A stretch of DNA of 64,000 bases from contig CP099422.1 in NCBI GenBank assembly GCA_024114885.1, positions 2,542,001-2,606,000 of the forward strand. The letters are read 5' to 3'. A program made the position numbers and the translations under genes. Of this stretch, positions 44,631 to 56,534 are shown one piece after another. Position 1 is the first letter of the stretch, and each line of letters starts with the position of its first letter. Source of the DNA: Septoria linicola (Eukaryota > Ascomycota > Dothideomycetes > Mycosphaerellales > Mycosphaerellaceae). A model generated the notes under the pieces. That model ran no database searches, was not told where the DNA came from, and saw only the letters and a program-made list of their open reading frames with translations.

Positions 44631-46222
44631 GGATGTTAGGATAGCCTATTATGTGAGTGTTGATCAAGCCTGTGCTTGTGGAAGGGTTGGTCTGTTGAGT
44701 GAAGCTGCCGAGAAGGAGAGGAGCTTGGTCGGTTATCAGGTTAGAGCTTGAAGGCGGAGCGGTGTGGTACGAGGCGATGAAGACTGGGCATGAGAGAAGT
44801 AGTCCTTTGCGATGCTTAACAGCACTGCTGCACGTGTCCTGCTAGCCGCGAACAACCAGATCTGTGCCGAGCGCGGTCAAGGGGGCGAAGAGTAAAGAGA
44901 TATGGGTCAACCTACGATGCTGCAGTCTTTTGCAGTCTATTTGGAAATGCCCATGCGCGTGCATCCAAAGGGTCATTGTCACGGATGTAGCCTTTGCTTG
45001 AGCACCGCTGTCGCCAGCGCATGCCCGCTCACATGGCATTATTTTCGGAGGCGTGCCCATGCTTACCGACAGCAGCCATTGTGATCTGGTCTACCGGCCT
45101 ACGTCCGCTCTTCTGCACGCAAACGATGTGTGAAAGATGGCTTTGACAGCGAGCAGAGGTGCCTTTGTCAGACAACCTGCCAGCACCAGGCATTCCCTGT
45201 CTGGACGGCATGGGCCGGGAGCTCGCCTCAGAATATGCAGAGACTGGATGGCGACAGCGGCATGCACAACATCTGTTGGTGTGATCATGGGCTTTTGTCT
45301 TACAGACAGATGCAGACTGGCGCATGCGTGGTTGGAGCAGCTTTACGGGCGACTCCCGCGCCTGCACTAGCCTAACGGGAGCGTGCGTATGCCTAGGCTT
45401 CGGCATTTCTGTTGGTAGTGCAACGGCATCGCGGCTCCAGGGAGAAGGCCCGCGCATATTCGCGATGGGGCTAAGATCTCAGGCTTCTAGAAGGCAGTTC
45501 GCGCGGAAGCAGGCGCCCTCTCGCGGGTGAAATTTGGCAAAGGCTTTTTGTCATGGCCAGCAGAGATCTTGGCTTAGCCATGAAAATGTTTGGCGTTTGC
45601 TCTGGCTAGATGGGCTGGCTCCAAAGGGACGATTCAAGCAGAAAGCAGGCACTCCACAGCTGCTAAAGGCTGGCAGCTGGCGGCTGTAATCCGCTCTGGT
45701 GCTGCACTCAGTGCTGGACGCTCAACTCAACCTTGCGCCACAAGTCATGCCGGCTTCCACGGATGAGTGCATCGTGCCACAAGCACCCTCCTGTCAGGCC
45801 CCTGTCTGAGATCTCTCGTGAGCCAAAATGGCGTCTCAGATGGCGCTACCCATTGTTTGACCCAACTGCAGTGCAGAAAAGGGACGCACAATGCTGCCAG
45901 TGCAGAGTACAGCAGCTGTCAACGCTGCTGTGGAATGCATTGCGTGTCTCTTTGTGATGCTGTCAACGTGAAAAGACAGGCACGAGTGAGCGTACGTAGC
46001 GCAGACACAACAGCTGTCAATGTAAATATTGATTCGAGGAGCTGCACTCGCTACTCTTGACAGGTGCCGCGAAACGTAGGCAGCCCTAATCAATGGCTGT
46101 AGGCCCGCTGTCGATCTTGAAAGTCGGTAGTACACAAAACCTGGAGCATGAACAGCCAGCGGAGGTTTAATGAGGTGAGGTTGCTCAAGGAGTGCGTTGG
46201 TGGCTGAGTGCAGTTTCGAAAA
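44631..46222. other. intergenic, forkhead gene upstream region (1.6 kb)
   Basis: A long gene-free stretch upstream of the forkhead gene and downstream of cactin. Transcription-factor genes often have long control regions. It is rich in short CAGC/GCTG words around 45600-46000, but no clear repeat or gene is seen. Confidence 0.4.
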
Positions 46223-47910
46223 CTACTTTCTGTAGTATATCTGCAGTCACGTGGTAAGCAAGAGTTTCACTTTCAGGCACGTTGGCCACTTACCTTCTTG
46301 AATTGGAAGTGAAGCTGGAGTATGCCCTGGTTGAAACGTCAGTCCTGGATCTGCTGCGACACCTGCTGTTGTGCATTGCAGATCACAATTTTCATGCTGC
46401 AATGCACACAACATCGAGGGGCAGCATGCATACCTTATCGAAACTGCTCTTGAAGCCCCGCTCCCGCTTTGCACTGTAGTCCCACTCCTTATCAACAATG
46501 CGGAATGCAATGTCTTCGTAAGGAGCACCAGCAGTGAAGCGAATTAGGCAGGTATCGTCCTCACCAGCCGGCGCCATGGTCTCACCCCGCCTTCTACCAT
46601 TCTCTCGCTCAATACGATATGTTGGCGCTTTCGTCTTATCGACGAGGTCCGGATAAAAGACATTGAACTTGTATCCTTGTACAACCTTTGGAGGTGGATT
46701 ATCATGGTCGTAGTGCGTCTGGTTGTACTTGTTCCACTCGTAGCCGAGTAGAACCCGGTTGAAGTACTTGGGCTTGCGAGGTCGATGCTGCTGCGCCCAC
46801 TGTGCGTGATTCTTGGTCACAACTTCTTCCTCTTGCGTGAATAGCTCTTCATTTTCACCAAGTCCCCGTGCTACTTCTCGGTCAAAAGCGGACTGCGTAG
46901 CTTCGCCACCATCCGTTCGCGCACGTTTGGCAAGAGGACCAGACCCACTCGATGAGTGGACATCGGCGCCACGCTTAGCGCTAGGTACGAATCCCGTCTT
47001 CAGAACTTTGCGTCTGTTGTCAGTGGCCTGCTGCGCAAACTCCTCGGGAGTCATGGAAGCAAATGACTTGTCTTCAGCGCGTAGTCTGAGAAGAGATTCT
47101 GGATCGAGTGCATGACGCTCGTCGATACTGTTTCCCGCAATCGGCATGCCACTCTCCGACAACCTCTGGATCCGTGCTTCGAGACGCGATTTGAGGGTCT
47201 CTGCTTCTCCCACCTGCAATTTGCGCAAACCACCGGATCGTGCCTCCAGGATCGATTGAGAAACTTTCCGCAGCCTAGCCCTGGCCTTGTAAGTGAGCAA
47301 ACTCTTCAAAAGATGCTCCCAATAGTCGGTATCGATTGGCTCATTGGAGGAAAGCTTGGAGCGGATTTGCTTCTCCAGCTTTTCCAATTCTTCCAGAGTC
47401 TTGGGACCGAGAAGTTTGTCCAGATCGGACGCTACTGCGCCTACACCTCGCGCTGTCGATTGCGTGCCCTGGCTGCTCTTCCGTCGGTCTTTGCAAATTG
47501 TTTTCATCATCTACCGCTCTGTCAGCATCAGTAAAGAGACAAACGTTGTGCAGCGAGGACCAGCTTACAGTCCAATAGTCATGATTGCTTTTGCTCTTCT
47601 CCAGTGTGATGTACGTGTCGATGCTCTTCTCCAGATCCGCCAGCTGCGCATCGTCAAGGCCATCAAACACAGCTTCCGGGTCGACGGTCTCCAGCTCGTC
47701 GGCATCCACTTCATCACCCAGAGGATTGCGCTCGGGATCTATGACAGCCAAAGTGACAGCCAACCAATCGATCGGCTGCGCTCTGCCGGCCTTTGCTCTG
47801 ATCGCTGCCTTTTTCTTCGACTGCTGTAACACAAATCTGTCTTCGTCTGCCACCCAGGCATCTTCTTGAGCATCTGCTGATCGCTTGCTCGGTATCGTGG
47901 AGCGTGACAT
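46223..47910 (-). CDS. cactin, spliceosome-associated protein
   Basis: Exons 47569-47910, 46434-47510, 46294-46326 and 46223-46240 give 489 aa. The conserved C-terminal cactin domain is complete only after the two last tiny exons: YFNRVLLGYEWNKYNQTHYD, PPPKVVQGYKFNVFYPDLVD, APYEDIAFRIVDKEWDY and GFKSSFDK, then GILQLHFQFKK and IYYRK. The central region (SKSNHDYWT and YWEHLLKSLLTYKARARL) matches the helical mid domain. Cactin associates with the spliceosome and is needed for correct splicing in animals, plants and fission yeast (Cay1). It is divergent from the XLF gene with 273 bases between the two starts. Confidence 0.93.
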
Positions 47911-48183
47911 TTTGGCGCAATCTTTTGCTTCGGCCGGGCGAGTGCTATGGTGCAACGTTGTGCGCAGCTCTTAGAGATGACGTGCCTCGGCGAGCACTTC
48001 ACGAATCGGTCATAGATATTGTATCGGTAGAGCACAAACAATTCTCATCGCAAAGAAGTGAGGACTGCCCGACTGAGACGCCTGCCAAGTCTGGATTGGA
48101 TGAGGTAAGCACTCCGATTAGGCAGACCTCAGCTTTCACGCGTCCGGCTATCAACAACCTACGCGTGCAGATCGGACAGCAGC

Positions 48184-49941
48184 ATGGTCATCAGTCGGCC
48201 TTGGAAGTCGCTGAATGTTACGGGCGACTTCCCTCTGCTGTTCTTGAAGGCACAAATCGACAATACCAGATGTCACATACAGCTTACGGACCTCAACAGG
48301 CTGTGGGCCGTCAGCTGGAACAGAAAAGAATTGGTACAGAGCGCGAGACGTCAAGGCACGAGCATTGACCCGAGCGAAGATGATGCACAATATGAACAAT
48401 TCGTGTCCAAAGTCGGCAGTGCGCTGGAGGGTGAGCGCCCAACCACGCTGAACCTTGAGCCTGCACCCACGAAGGGCGGGCTAGATTTGACTGTATCGGC
48501 ACCATTGCCAGGTTCGTTACCCATATTTAAATGGACGATATCTCTACACCGTCTCGAAAGTGAGAACGGCAGTGCATTCGAAGCTGACGTCTTGACTCCC
48601 TTGCTTGTGCATGCCAATAATTTGAGATCTCGAATTCAGTTCTTGGTTGACGAACTTGGCCATAAAGACCGTGTCATTGCTAAAGTCGCCGATAAGCTGG
48701 AGAATGTCGGCCAAGATCTTACACAGGTCTTTCCCGGCGCGTCGAAGTCGGGCTGGAACAAGAAGGTCTCGCGGAAGCAGCTCGCCAAACATGTCGACGG
48801 TCTATCACCTTTTGACACTACGGCTTGGCAAGCAGAGTCAACGAAGGCTATTGATCAGGAAGATCCTTCAGTCGAGTCTTTAGATACGCTACTGGCCGAG
48901 ATGCCAGATGCTGGCCTACTCAGCGCTCACAAAGATACCGTCGGTTCTTGGTGGCTACCACGTGGCGAGAACGTTTTGAATGATGATACGCCATCAAGCA
49001 GAGTGGACAATGGCTCCATGAACCGACACCCTCACAGAAGAGTAAGCAGGCGTACAGCAAGTCCGCCGATCCTTTCAGCACGAGAAAGCAGCATAGCAGG
49101 GGAGGATTTTCAGCGACAGACGACGCCGCCAGTCGCCATTGATAATGAAGACGAGGAGACTGAAGACGATGACGACCTTGATGCTGGTACTTATAAGCCG
49201 TCCAGAGTCGAGACAACAGGTGACACACCTGTCTCATCTCAATCCAAAGACGTGGGTGTGAAGCCAGCCGAGAGCGTGAAAAGGAGCGAACACCCTGCTG
49301 AACGTCAGTCCGGCTTCGAGTCCGCATCAAACATCACTAAGACATCAGATCATGGCTCGAAGGATCTAGGCAAAAGTCGTACGAAGCTGGGAGCCTTTGG
49401 CGGTGCACGTAAATCCGAAACACCTACACCAGAGCTCGAGCCCGAGGTCGTTGAGCCTCTAGACTCACCACCTGCTCAAGTGAAAAAGGTGGGTCGCAAG
49501 CTGGGCGGCTTTGGGGGCAGTGCGAAACGCAAGACGCCAGAGGCGGAGCCAGGTGGGACATCAGATGACAGTACGCCTGCCGTAGCCAAACGTAGTGGTA
49601 GACTGGGTGTCTATGGAGGTACAACAACAGAACCTCAATCGGCTACTGTCTCCCTAGCAAGGATCAGGACTCGGCTTGGTGCGTTTGGCGGTAAAGCACC
49701 TGCTAGCTCTCAAGCGCCAGAACAAGATGACACAAAGGCTCCATCACAGAGCGTCTCTGATGTAGCTCGCACTGAGGGATATGAAGTCGAGGAAAGGCCG
49801 TCGCGTGCTTTGCAAAAGGTCGAGGACGTCGAGCAGGAACGAGAGCGTTCAGAAGAACGGGCAGACAAAAGACGTGATAAGCTCAAAGCCGACATCGCGG
49901 AGAGGTCAAAGGAGCCCGTGAAGAAGAAGCGCAGATTTTGA
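48184..49941 (+). CDS. non-homologous end-joining factor XLF/Nej1
   Basis: A single-exon 585-aa protein. The N-terminal head domain matches XLF: W-x-x-L followed by FPLLFLKAQI, CHIQLTDLNRLWAVSW and IDPSEDDAQYEQFVSKV. Next comes the dimerising coiled coil (LVHANNLRSRIQFLVDEL, DRVIAKVADKLENVG). The rest is a long disordered tail that ends in the basic-aromatic cluster KKKRRF, the type of Ku-binding motif found at XLF/Nej1 ends. In the tail a short motif, [KR]LGxFGG, occurs four times (about residues 400, 437, 471, 497). XLF joins Ku and the XRCC4/Lif1-ligase IV complex at double-strand breaks in the nucleus. The start at 48184 places the head-domain Trp at residue 7, as expected. Confidence 0.85.
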   Translation: MVISRPWKSLNVTGDFPLLFLKAQIDNTRCHIQLTDLNRLWAVSWNRKELVQSARRQGTSIDPSEDDAQYEQFVSKVGSALEGERPTTLNLEPAPTKGGLDLTVSAPLPGSLPIFKWTISLHRLESENGSAFEADVLTPLLVHANNLRSRIQFLVDELGHKDRVIAKVADKLENVGQDLTQVFPGASKSGWNKKVSRKQLAKHVDGLSPFDTTAWQAESTKAIDQEDPSVESLDTLLAEMPDAGLLSAHKDTVGSWWLPRGENVLNDDTPSSRVDNGSMNRHPHRRVSRRTASPPILSARESSIAGEDFQRQTTPPVAIDNEDEETEDDDDLDAGTYKPSRVETTGDTPVSSQSKDVGVKPAESVKRSEHPAERQSGFESASNITKTSDHGSKDLGKSRTKLGAFGGARKSETPTPELEPEVVEPLDSPPAQVKKVGRKLGGFGGSAKRKTPEAEPGGTSDDSTPAVAKRSGRLGVYGGTTTEPQSATVSLARIRTRLGAFGGKAPASSQAPEQDDTKAPSQSVSDVARTEGYEVEERPSRALQKVEDVEQERERSEERADKRRDKLKADIAERSKEPVKKKRRF

Positions 49942-50528
49942 AGCGATCGTGGTCAAAGTGAAGCCCAGGTAGAAATATTACCAGGAAAGCTGAGTATGAA
50001 TTGCCCTTCAGTTGGAGCACTTCGCACCTATGTCACATCCGCCGCGACATCACAGATGATGTTGGTGACGCATTCTGGAGAAAGTGAAGTGGTGAATGCT
50101 GCGCCTGCTTCCGACTGCTGACAGGGATTGTGCAGCAGCTTCCCAAACGGCGACCCTAGCGTGCTTGCCACGAGCGTGTGCGCGCGTACTTGTCTGTCTA
50201 CAATTCAACTTCTGCCCAGCGAACTCGAGAGTCGCGAGCGTTACCTTCAAAGCGGATTACATCTTACGATTCAGGAATTCTCGCTAGCTGCATGCATGTT
50301 GCAACCGCTATTGTGATGTGCCAGTACAGGTATTATTACTATGCCGGCTGTCGCCACCAGCGAACCGTGCTCACCAAGTACTGTGCCAATGCGACTTCGA
50401 TAGCTCTTGCGCCGTCGCAGACAGAAGACCGGAACAACAGCCCCGGCACTCCTACCACCGCGCATTCTGCCGGCGATGATGTGGAAAGTGCCCAGGACGA
50501 GGTGACGAGCGCGAGTTCTCTGCCTGAT
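49942..50528. other. intergenic or 5' leader of the next gene
   Basis: The plus frame is open through 50178-50528 and protein-like from about 50405, so part of this may be an upstream exon. A second ATG frame at 50341 (MPAVATSEPCSPS) ends at a TAG near 50401. Confidence 0.35.
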
Positions 50529-53500
50529 ATGTCTACAACCTCAACGCTTCCTTCATCGTCCCCCGACACCACAACAACAAACGACTCACACATTTCGCAT
50601 CGGCACTACACCTTGTCATCAATTCCAAAGTTGACCTTGAACGTCACATCTTTACAGTCGGAGCATATCCCACGACGACATTCCGACACAGACATTGACA
50701 GTATGGCGCCATTGCCCGCTTTGACCAAGTCACATTGGAGACAGCCACATCAAATTGTCCTCGGCACGCCCGCGATGGCCCACAGTGAGCACGATTGGGT
50801 TGTCCTCGAACACGACGTTTTGGTCAGCCTTTGCCTTGTACCGGCTCATGCTTACCAAATTGCTAACTGTTCGATTAGGGCTCGCATGAACCAGTCCATA
50901 TACACAAGTATGATGTCAATGTGGAGAGCCATACTTCTGTGGACAACGGCCACGAATCCGTGCAGACTCAAATCAGGAGGTACGAGCAAGAGATTTCGCG
51001 TCTACATGATATGCTCAGAGAACAAGAGAACGGGGATGTCGACCACGCTACGTTGACCGGTCCAAAACAAGGCATCGAAACGGTCGCGATAGAAGGTTGT
51101 ACCTCACTAAGTGATAGCTCGCATTCATCACCTGCCGCCCTTCTCCAGCGGCAGCATGAAAAGGCACAGCTACAGCAATCATGTCTGGAAGACGTCACGA
51201 TGCTGGATGCCCCGGAGGTACCGCTCTGCGATCACAATTTCCCAGACCTGGAGCACGTCGAACTTTCTTCTCGACTAGAGCACCACAATAACGATCCAGT
51301 CGCTCGCAAGCCATCATATGCAGACATGGCAAGCCAACGCACAACGACTTTGGCCGACGTCTTGCACACAAATCCCACATGTAGCTGTACAGTATCGAGG
51401 GAAATCGCGATTCCCAGAACGAGCCAAACGTCTTCGCCGACGATAGCACAAAGCCAGGCATCTCCAGCAATGCTGAAGGGTCCAACACCACAAAAGTCCT
51501 CACCTCGATTTGCGCAGCCAACCGCAGCCTTCAGCCGTCGTGCTGATGAGACTTTGCGGAAGGACGGCGCTACCATCGCTGTCATCGTCAGCAAGAACGG
51601 ATTGTCAAAGCCAGCTTCAGTCTCCGCGGCTGGTCATAGGCAACAGAAGCGCAAGTCTCTGCCGGGAGACTGGCTAACAAGCTCCCTAGAGCGCACTGAT
51701 ATTCCTCTTGCCTCGAAACCAGAAGTGACCTGCGGTCACGCACTGCAGCAGTCCGAAGCATCTTGTGCAAACAGGCAGCCTAGATTGCGCAAGAAGACCA
51801 GCACCTACATGTCGCCAACAAAGGCTGCCACCCAACGCACGATGGCTACAATTGGCCAAGAAAATGCCCCGCCTCAATCTTTACGACTGCAACGAAACTT
51901 GACAAAGCTCGACACTGTGTCGGTATCCGGCTTTGTAGTGGAATCCTCACAAGGCTCTCCTGCTTCGCCTGACACGACGATCGAAACAGAAATGAGATCC
52001 GGCGGGACTTTACGCCCCCAGCCCAGATCCCTCGAGCTATCTAGTGTCACGACTAGGCGTCGGTCGACAATATCTGCAGCATTGCCTCACTCTCGTCAGT
52101 TGCCTGCAAACACGTCCATCGTAGAATTGCTGGCGCAGCAGGCCAAAGCCGCTGGCCTGCCAATGGTAGCCAACACAGTTACCAAACGCAGAGGCTCGCA
52201 TGGCCATCTGCTGATCCCGATCAAGGCAAAGCTGGACAAGATTGGAATTCTACGGGATGACCCCCATGCTGCCAACGTGCGCAAAGATTCGCATCTCCTC
52301 AGCCCCATCTCTCAGAAGAGCGAGCCGGAGTTATTCAGTCCATTGACGAGGGCAATGCAGGCTATTCAAGCAGAGTTGCCACGCATCGACGCAAACGCAT
52401 CTCAGCCCGAACCTGCACCCGTCCCTAAGAAAGCCGTGGTGGCGCCACACGTTCGTGCTGCCATGAGAGAGGCTGCCGAACGCAAAGCTGCAGCAGGCTC
52501 TGCAGCAGTGGACAAGCCGATGCCTAAGACACTGACGTTGAGAGCCACTGCACAAGAGTTCAGGCCGATGTCTGAGCTACCGCGTCAAGAGTCTGTACAC
52601 TCCCAGCCAGCGATTCATCAGCCACAGCAGGGGATGCCGACTATGGTGGGTGTACCAGCCCCAGCTGCAAAATCTTCAATGGTCTACCCGCAGTCACAAA
52701 TCATTCACCCTCTGGCTACGACTCCACCACAATCGGCTATGCGACATAGCGTGGTCATTCTACCCACGTGTGAACTGCCAATCAGTAACGATGACGCGAC
52801 ACGTTTTTACAGCGAGGAGCAATGGTCAGCAATGCCGTATTGGCAAAGACGACAGATCACTGAGCGCCGCAGCCAGATTCGAGGCGGCTCTGGCAGGTAC
52901 CACAGCCACTTCGAGAATGGTCTGGGCGTGGCCAACGGAAGTGTTGGTAGTCCGATATCCCCGCATGCGCCCCACAGCCTTTCAGCCATGTGTCCAGATG
53001 TTTTTGGCCCGAAGCCGGTCAACGTACAAGCTGGAAAGATATTGGTCCCGCACATTGATCCGACGACACAAAACCTACGATGGATACTGCAACCTGAGAA
53101 TGACCTCAGAAGAACAAATGAGTCAGCGGGATATTCCACGTTCGATACATCTCCACACTGCGCAGCCAGTGTCTCGCCTGGCTCAAGCTACAATTCACCA
53201 CGCTTCATATCTCCGCGAACCCCAGGCCCATTGCCACGCTCATGGACTATTGGTTCGGAGCAGACCAGACAGGTCTACGGCTGGAAAGGCGGTGATGGTC
53301 GCGAGATCAAGTTTGTCGGTCATGGTCCGGATGCTGAGCGTGAGCCTGGTCATGGTGTTCGCTTCAATTACCAGAGAAGGGGATCGAACATGGGCAGAGG
53401 CCCACGCATGATCGGCGAGAATGATGGAGATGGCTCTCCGGAAGCCCCACTGGCGCCACGCTCCCGTCGCCACTGGGCTCAACTAGCTGGATACACTAAA

Positions 53501-53608
53501 CAGCCTTGCGACACCATGGAGATTGTGGACGCGATAGAGCAGATGCCTGCTCCTAGTGGTGCACCTCTGTACGGACACTGCAGTAATTGCGCCGTCAGCA
53601 GCCATTAG
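50529..53608 (+). CDS. large uncharacterised disordered protein with short coiled coil
   Basis: Two exons, 50529-50822 and 50879-53608, give at least 1007 aa. The intron has GTCAGC and TTAG ends and a GCTAAC branch site, joining EHDVL to GSHEPVHIHKYDVNVE. A likely coiled coil follows (TQIRRYEQEISRLHDMLREQ). The long remainder is low in hydrophobic residues, rich in Ser, Pro and Gln. It holds conserved-looking islands: LADVLHTNPTCSC, NTSIVELLAQQAKAAGLPMV and EEQWSAMPYWQRRQITERR. Its start is uncertain: the frame is open and protein-like further upstream, so an extra 5' exon is likely. Function unknown. Confidence 0.65.
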
Positions 53609-54200
53609 AGCTGTCCTTCGAGTGGGATTGTTGCTTGCTTGCATATTTTGAGTATCAGGACGCATTGTTTGTGGCTTTTTTGTCGGGAATTGCACTTTTC
53701 GTGGAATTGGATTATGGGGGCTGGCCACGACTTCGGCATTGTTGCGGGTGGGTGCTTTTCTTCACAGGTTATTGTTGTTCCAGCTGGCGAGTTCCAGCTT
53801 CTGTCATCGCTTAGCAGCAGTGTTGATAGCTCAGGATACCCGAGCGTAGATGATCGAAAGCACATGCATACAATATTTTGCACAAGTCCAAGCCAAAGCA
53901 AGTGAAGTTGATCTGGAGCTGTGCCGAGTGTTCCACGATCCTTGACGTGGCAAGAATTGCCCACCAATCAGCTTGCGCCTGAATCTCCGATTGACCCCCA
54001 ATACGCGAAGTCGGGGTGCATTGGCTCAGTCTTCTCCTCTTCTTCGTGGAACATATCCATACGAGTTGGATGGACGCGTCCATGATGGCCAACGGCGTCT
54101 GGGGTAGCGCAAGTGGCACATGCTTAAATGGAGCGAAGTCTCGAAGTCTCGACTTGGCCGTCTCCTTACCGCTCCTCCATCCAGCCACAATTCTTCCACT
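53609..54200. other. intergenic, polygalacturonase promoter
   Basis: About 590 bases between two plus-strand genes. Regulatory input for the pectinase gene is expected here; no specific site is claimed. Confidence 0.4.
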
Positions 54201-55662
54201 ATGCTGTCAAAATCCTTCTTGCTAGTGCTGCAAGCACTTGGTGCCACAGCGACCTGGTCAGCCTATCAAGAGTATGTCAAAGGTCTGCCCAAGAAGATCA
54301 CAAAATGCGCCAGTCCACGACCAACAATTTCCTTTGACGCCATTCAGCCTTACGAGGCGTTGCCAAGCTCTGCCGCGAGACACAAGACTTGCTATGTGAA
54401 GAGCCATGACGATTTCAAGACTGATGATTCGGCTTATGTGCTGGATGCTGCGCGGAAATGTAATCATGGGGGGCAGGTGGTGTTTCCGCAGGGTGTTACG
54501 TATGTGATTGGCAAGGCGCTCGATCTGACGTTTTTGAAGAGTGTTGATCTTGGTGAGCGGGGAATAGATTACGTTGGCGAGGGAGTATGGCTGATTCAGC
54601 ATAGACATTCAAGGATATATCCAGTTCACTAACGACACGGACTACTGGCAGGCGAATGCCTTCAAGCAGGTGTTTCAAAATGCCACGACCTTCTTTCAGC
54701 TCGGAGGACAGGATGTCAATGTCTATGGTGGAGGTATGCTCGATGGCAACGGGCAGGTCTGGTACGACCTCTATGCCGCAGATGCACTGATCCTAAGGCC
54801 GATCTTGTTCGGCACGATTGGTCTCAAGTCTGGATCTATCTCGAACATCGATCTGCGATACTCACCGCAGTGGTACAACCTGCTGGCTAATAGCACGGAT
54901 GTCGTCTTCGATAGCTTGACGATCAGTGGGTACAGCCAGAGCGAGCACGAGGCTAAGAACACTGATGGATGGGATACGTATGTTGCGTTGAATAGATCTC
55001 TCTGACGCAACGAGCTAACTTCTCATGACAGATACCGATCCTCCAACGTTGTCATTCAGAACTCAGTCATCAATAATGGAGATGATTGTGTTTCATTCAA
55101 GCCAAACAGCACCGAGATCCTGGTCCAGAATCTCTACTGCAACGGCTCACATGGCATCTCCGTCGGCTCTCTCGGACAGTACCCTGGTGAAGTCGACATC
55201 GTCGAAAACATTTACGTCTACAACATCAGCATGTACAACGCCTCCGATGGAGCACGCATCAAAGTCTGGCCCGGAGCCTCGTCAGCACTCTCCGTAGATC
55301 TCCAAGGCGGCGGTGGTCTCGGCCGCGTCAACAACGTCACGTACAAGGACATGTACATCGAGAACGTCGACTACGCCGTGGAAGTCACGCAATGCTATGG
55401 ACAGAAGAATCTGACTCTGTGCAATCAGTTTCCGAGCAACCTTACCATCTCTGGGGTGGATATCAGTGGGATCCATGGTACGACGAGCAAGAAGTACGAT
55501 CCTATCAGTGGATATGTGGTTTGCAGCTCGCCGAGTGTCTGTAATGATATCAAGTTGGAGGATGTTAAAGTTACTTCGCCAAAGGGTGTAACAAATGCGT
55601 TCAAATGTGGGAACGTGGATGAGAGTCTGTTGCAGGGAATCAATTGTACCAAGGCGACGTAA
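54201..55662 (+). CDS. secreted exo-polygalacturonase, GH28
   Basis: Exons 54201-54552, 54605-54977 and 55032-55662 give 451 aa. A signal peptide (MLSKSFLLVLQALGATATW) is followed by the right-handed beta-helix of glycoside hydrolase family 28. The catalytic set is complete: NTDGWDTYRSS spanning the second intron, NNGDDCVSFKPN with the Asp pair, GSHGISVGSLGQY with the His, and GARIKVW with the Arg-Lys. The sequences around GSHGISVGSLGQY and the cysteine-bearing C-terminus (VVCSSPSVCND) favour exo-polygalacturonases, which release galacturonic acid from chain ends of pectin. Several N-x-S/T sites suggest glycosylation. It fits a plant-associated lifestyle. Confidence 0.92.
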
Positions 55663-56005
55663 GAGTAGGCTTTGAAGTGCCACGCTGGATATATGAGTGC
55701 CGAGGAATGACATAGCTCGAGCATCAGAAACAGCATGTGCTTCAGCACCGGCACTCGCAGTCAAGATGTCGAGCTGCTACGGGCCTCCGCCTCAATGATC
55801 ACTAGCGCGTGCGTGCCCTCGCCCAAAAGGAACTATACCTCCTGCAGGATCTAAAGCTTCGATGTAGTGAGGCGTTAGTGTTGGCAGATGTAAAATCGGC
55901 ACACTTCACTCTCAAGCGCCACCAAGAACACTCTCTCTTGTAAGCGCAGCTCACCGAAATTTACAGTGATCAAACCAGAACGCGATATCTAACATGGCAC
56001 TCAAG
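55663..56005. other. intergenic with candidate 5' intron of the next gene
   Basis: A GTAAGC donor at 55940, a CTAAC branch at 55989-55993 and an AAG acceptor ending at 56005 look like an intron just before the thioredoxin-like frame. No coding first exon with ATG is found upstream of it. Confidence 0.4.
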
Positions 56006-56377
56006 CTGGAAAAAAGAAACAGTACGATGATCTGATCGCCAAGACTCCGACGGAGATAGTCATGGCTCATGCAAATTACACCGCAACGAGCAAGACTTTC
56101 AAGTCGCACTTCCTCTCTGTAGCCGAGCAGAAGACCGCGGACGGCAAGATTGCTTTTGCGCGGTATGATGTTTTTGACGCGGATGATATGAGTGCGGAGC
56201 TGGTGGTGTGTAATCGTTACATTCGGTAATGTTGGCGATTTCACGCTGACGAGATTTCAGGTTCGCACGCTTGCGGCTTACTTTGTGTTCATCGATGGGA
56301 ATAGGACGAAGATTGTTCTGTCGTCTCTTGCTACGACGAAGCAGTTGGGTCTGGATGTGGCTGAGCTTGCGGATTGA
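56006..56377 (+). CDS. thioredoxin-fold-like protein lacking the CxxC site; 5' end unclear
   Basis: Two exons (56006-56205 and 56261-56377, intron with CTGAC branch) read KKKQYDDLIAKTPTEIVMAH and, later, GKIAFARYDVFDADDMSAEL then VRTLAAYFVFIDGNRTK. The order of strand, helix, strand and the final AYFVFxxGxR pattern match thioredoxin. Where the WCGPC redox motif should be, the protein has ANYTATS, with no cysteine at all. The frame has no ATG before MAHANY. An ATG at 55994 is one base out of frame, separated by a run of six A. Either a first exon is missing, translation begins internally, or the gene is damaged. A redox-inactive role would be unknown. Confidence 0.5.
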
Positions 56378-56534
56378 TATAGATATGCAAAGATGTTGTT
56401 AGGTCAATGATGCTGGAGAGCTGTAAGTTCGCGAGCTGAGCTGACAGTCATCAATGTAAGAGCATTCATATCGCGTGATCTCATAATTTCTTCTACAAAA
56501 TCTTGGTATCGTGGCATGCTTTCCCAGAAGCTCT

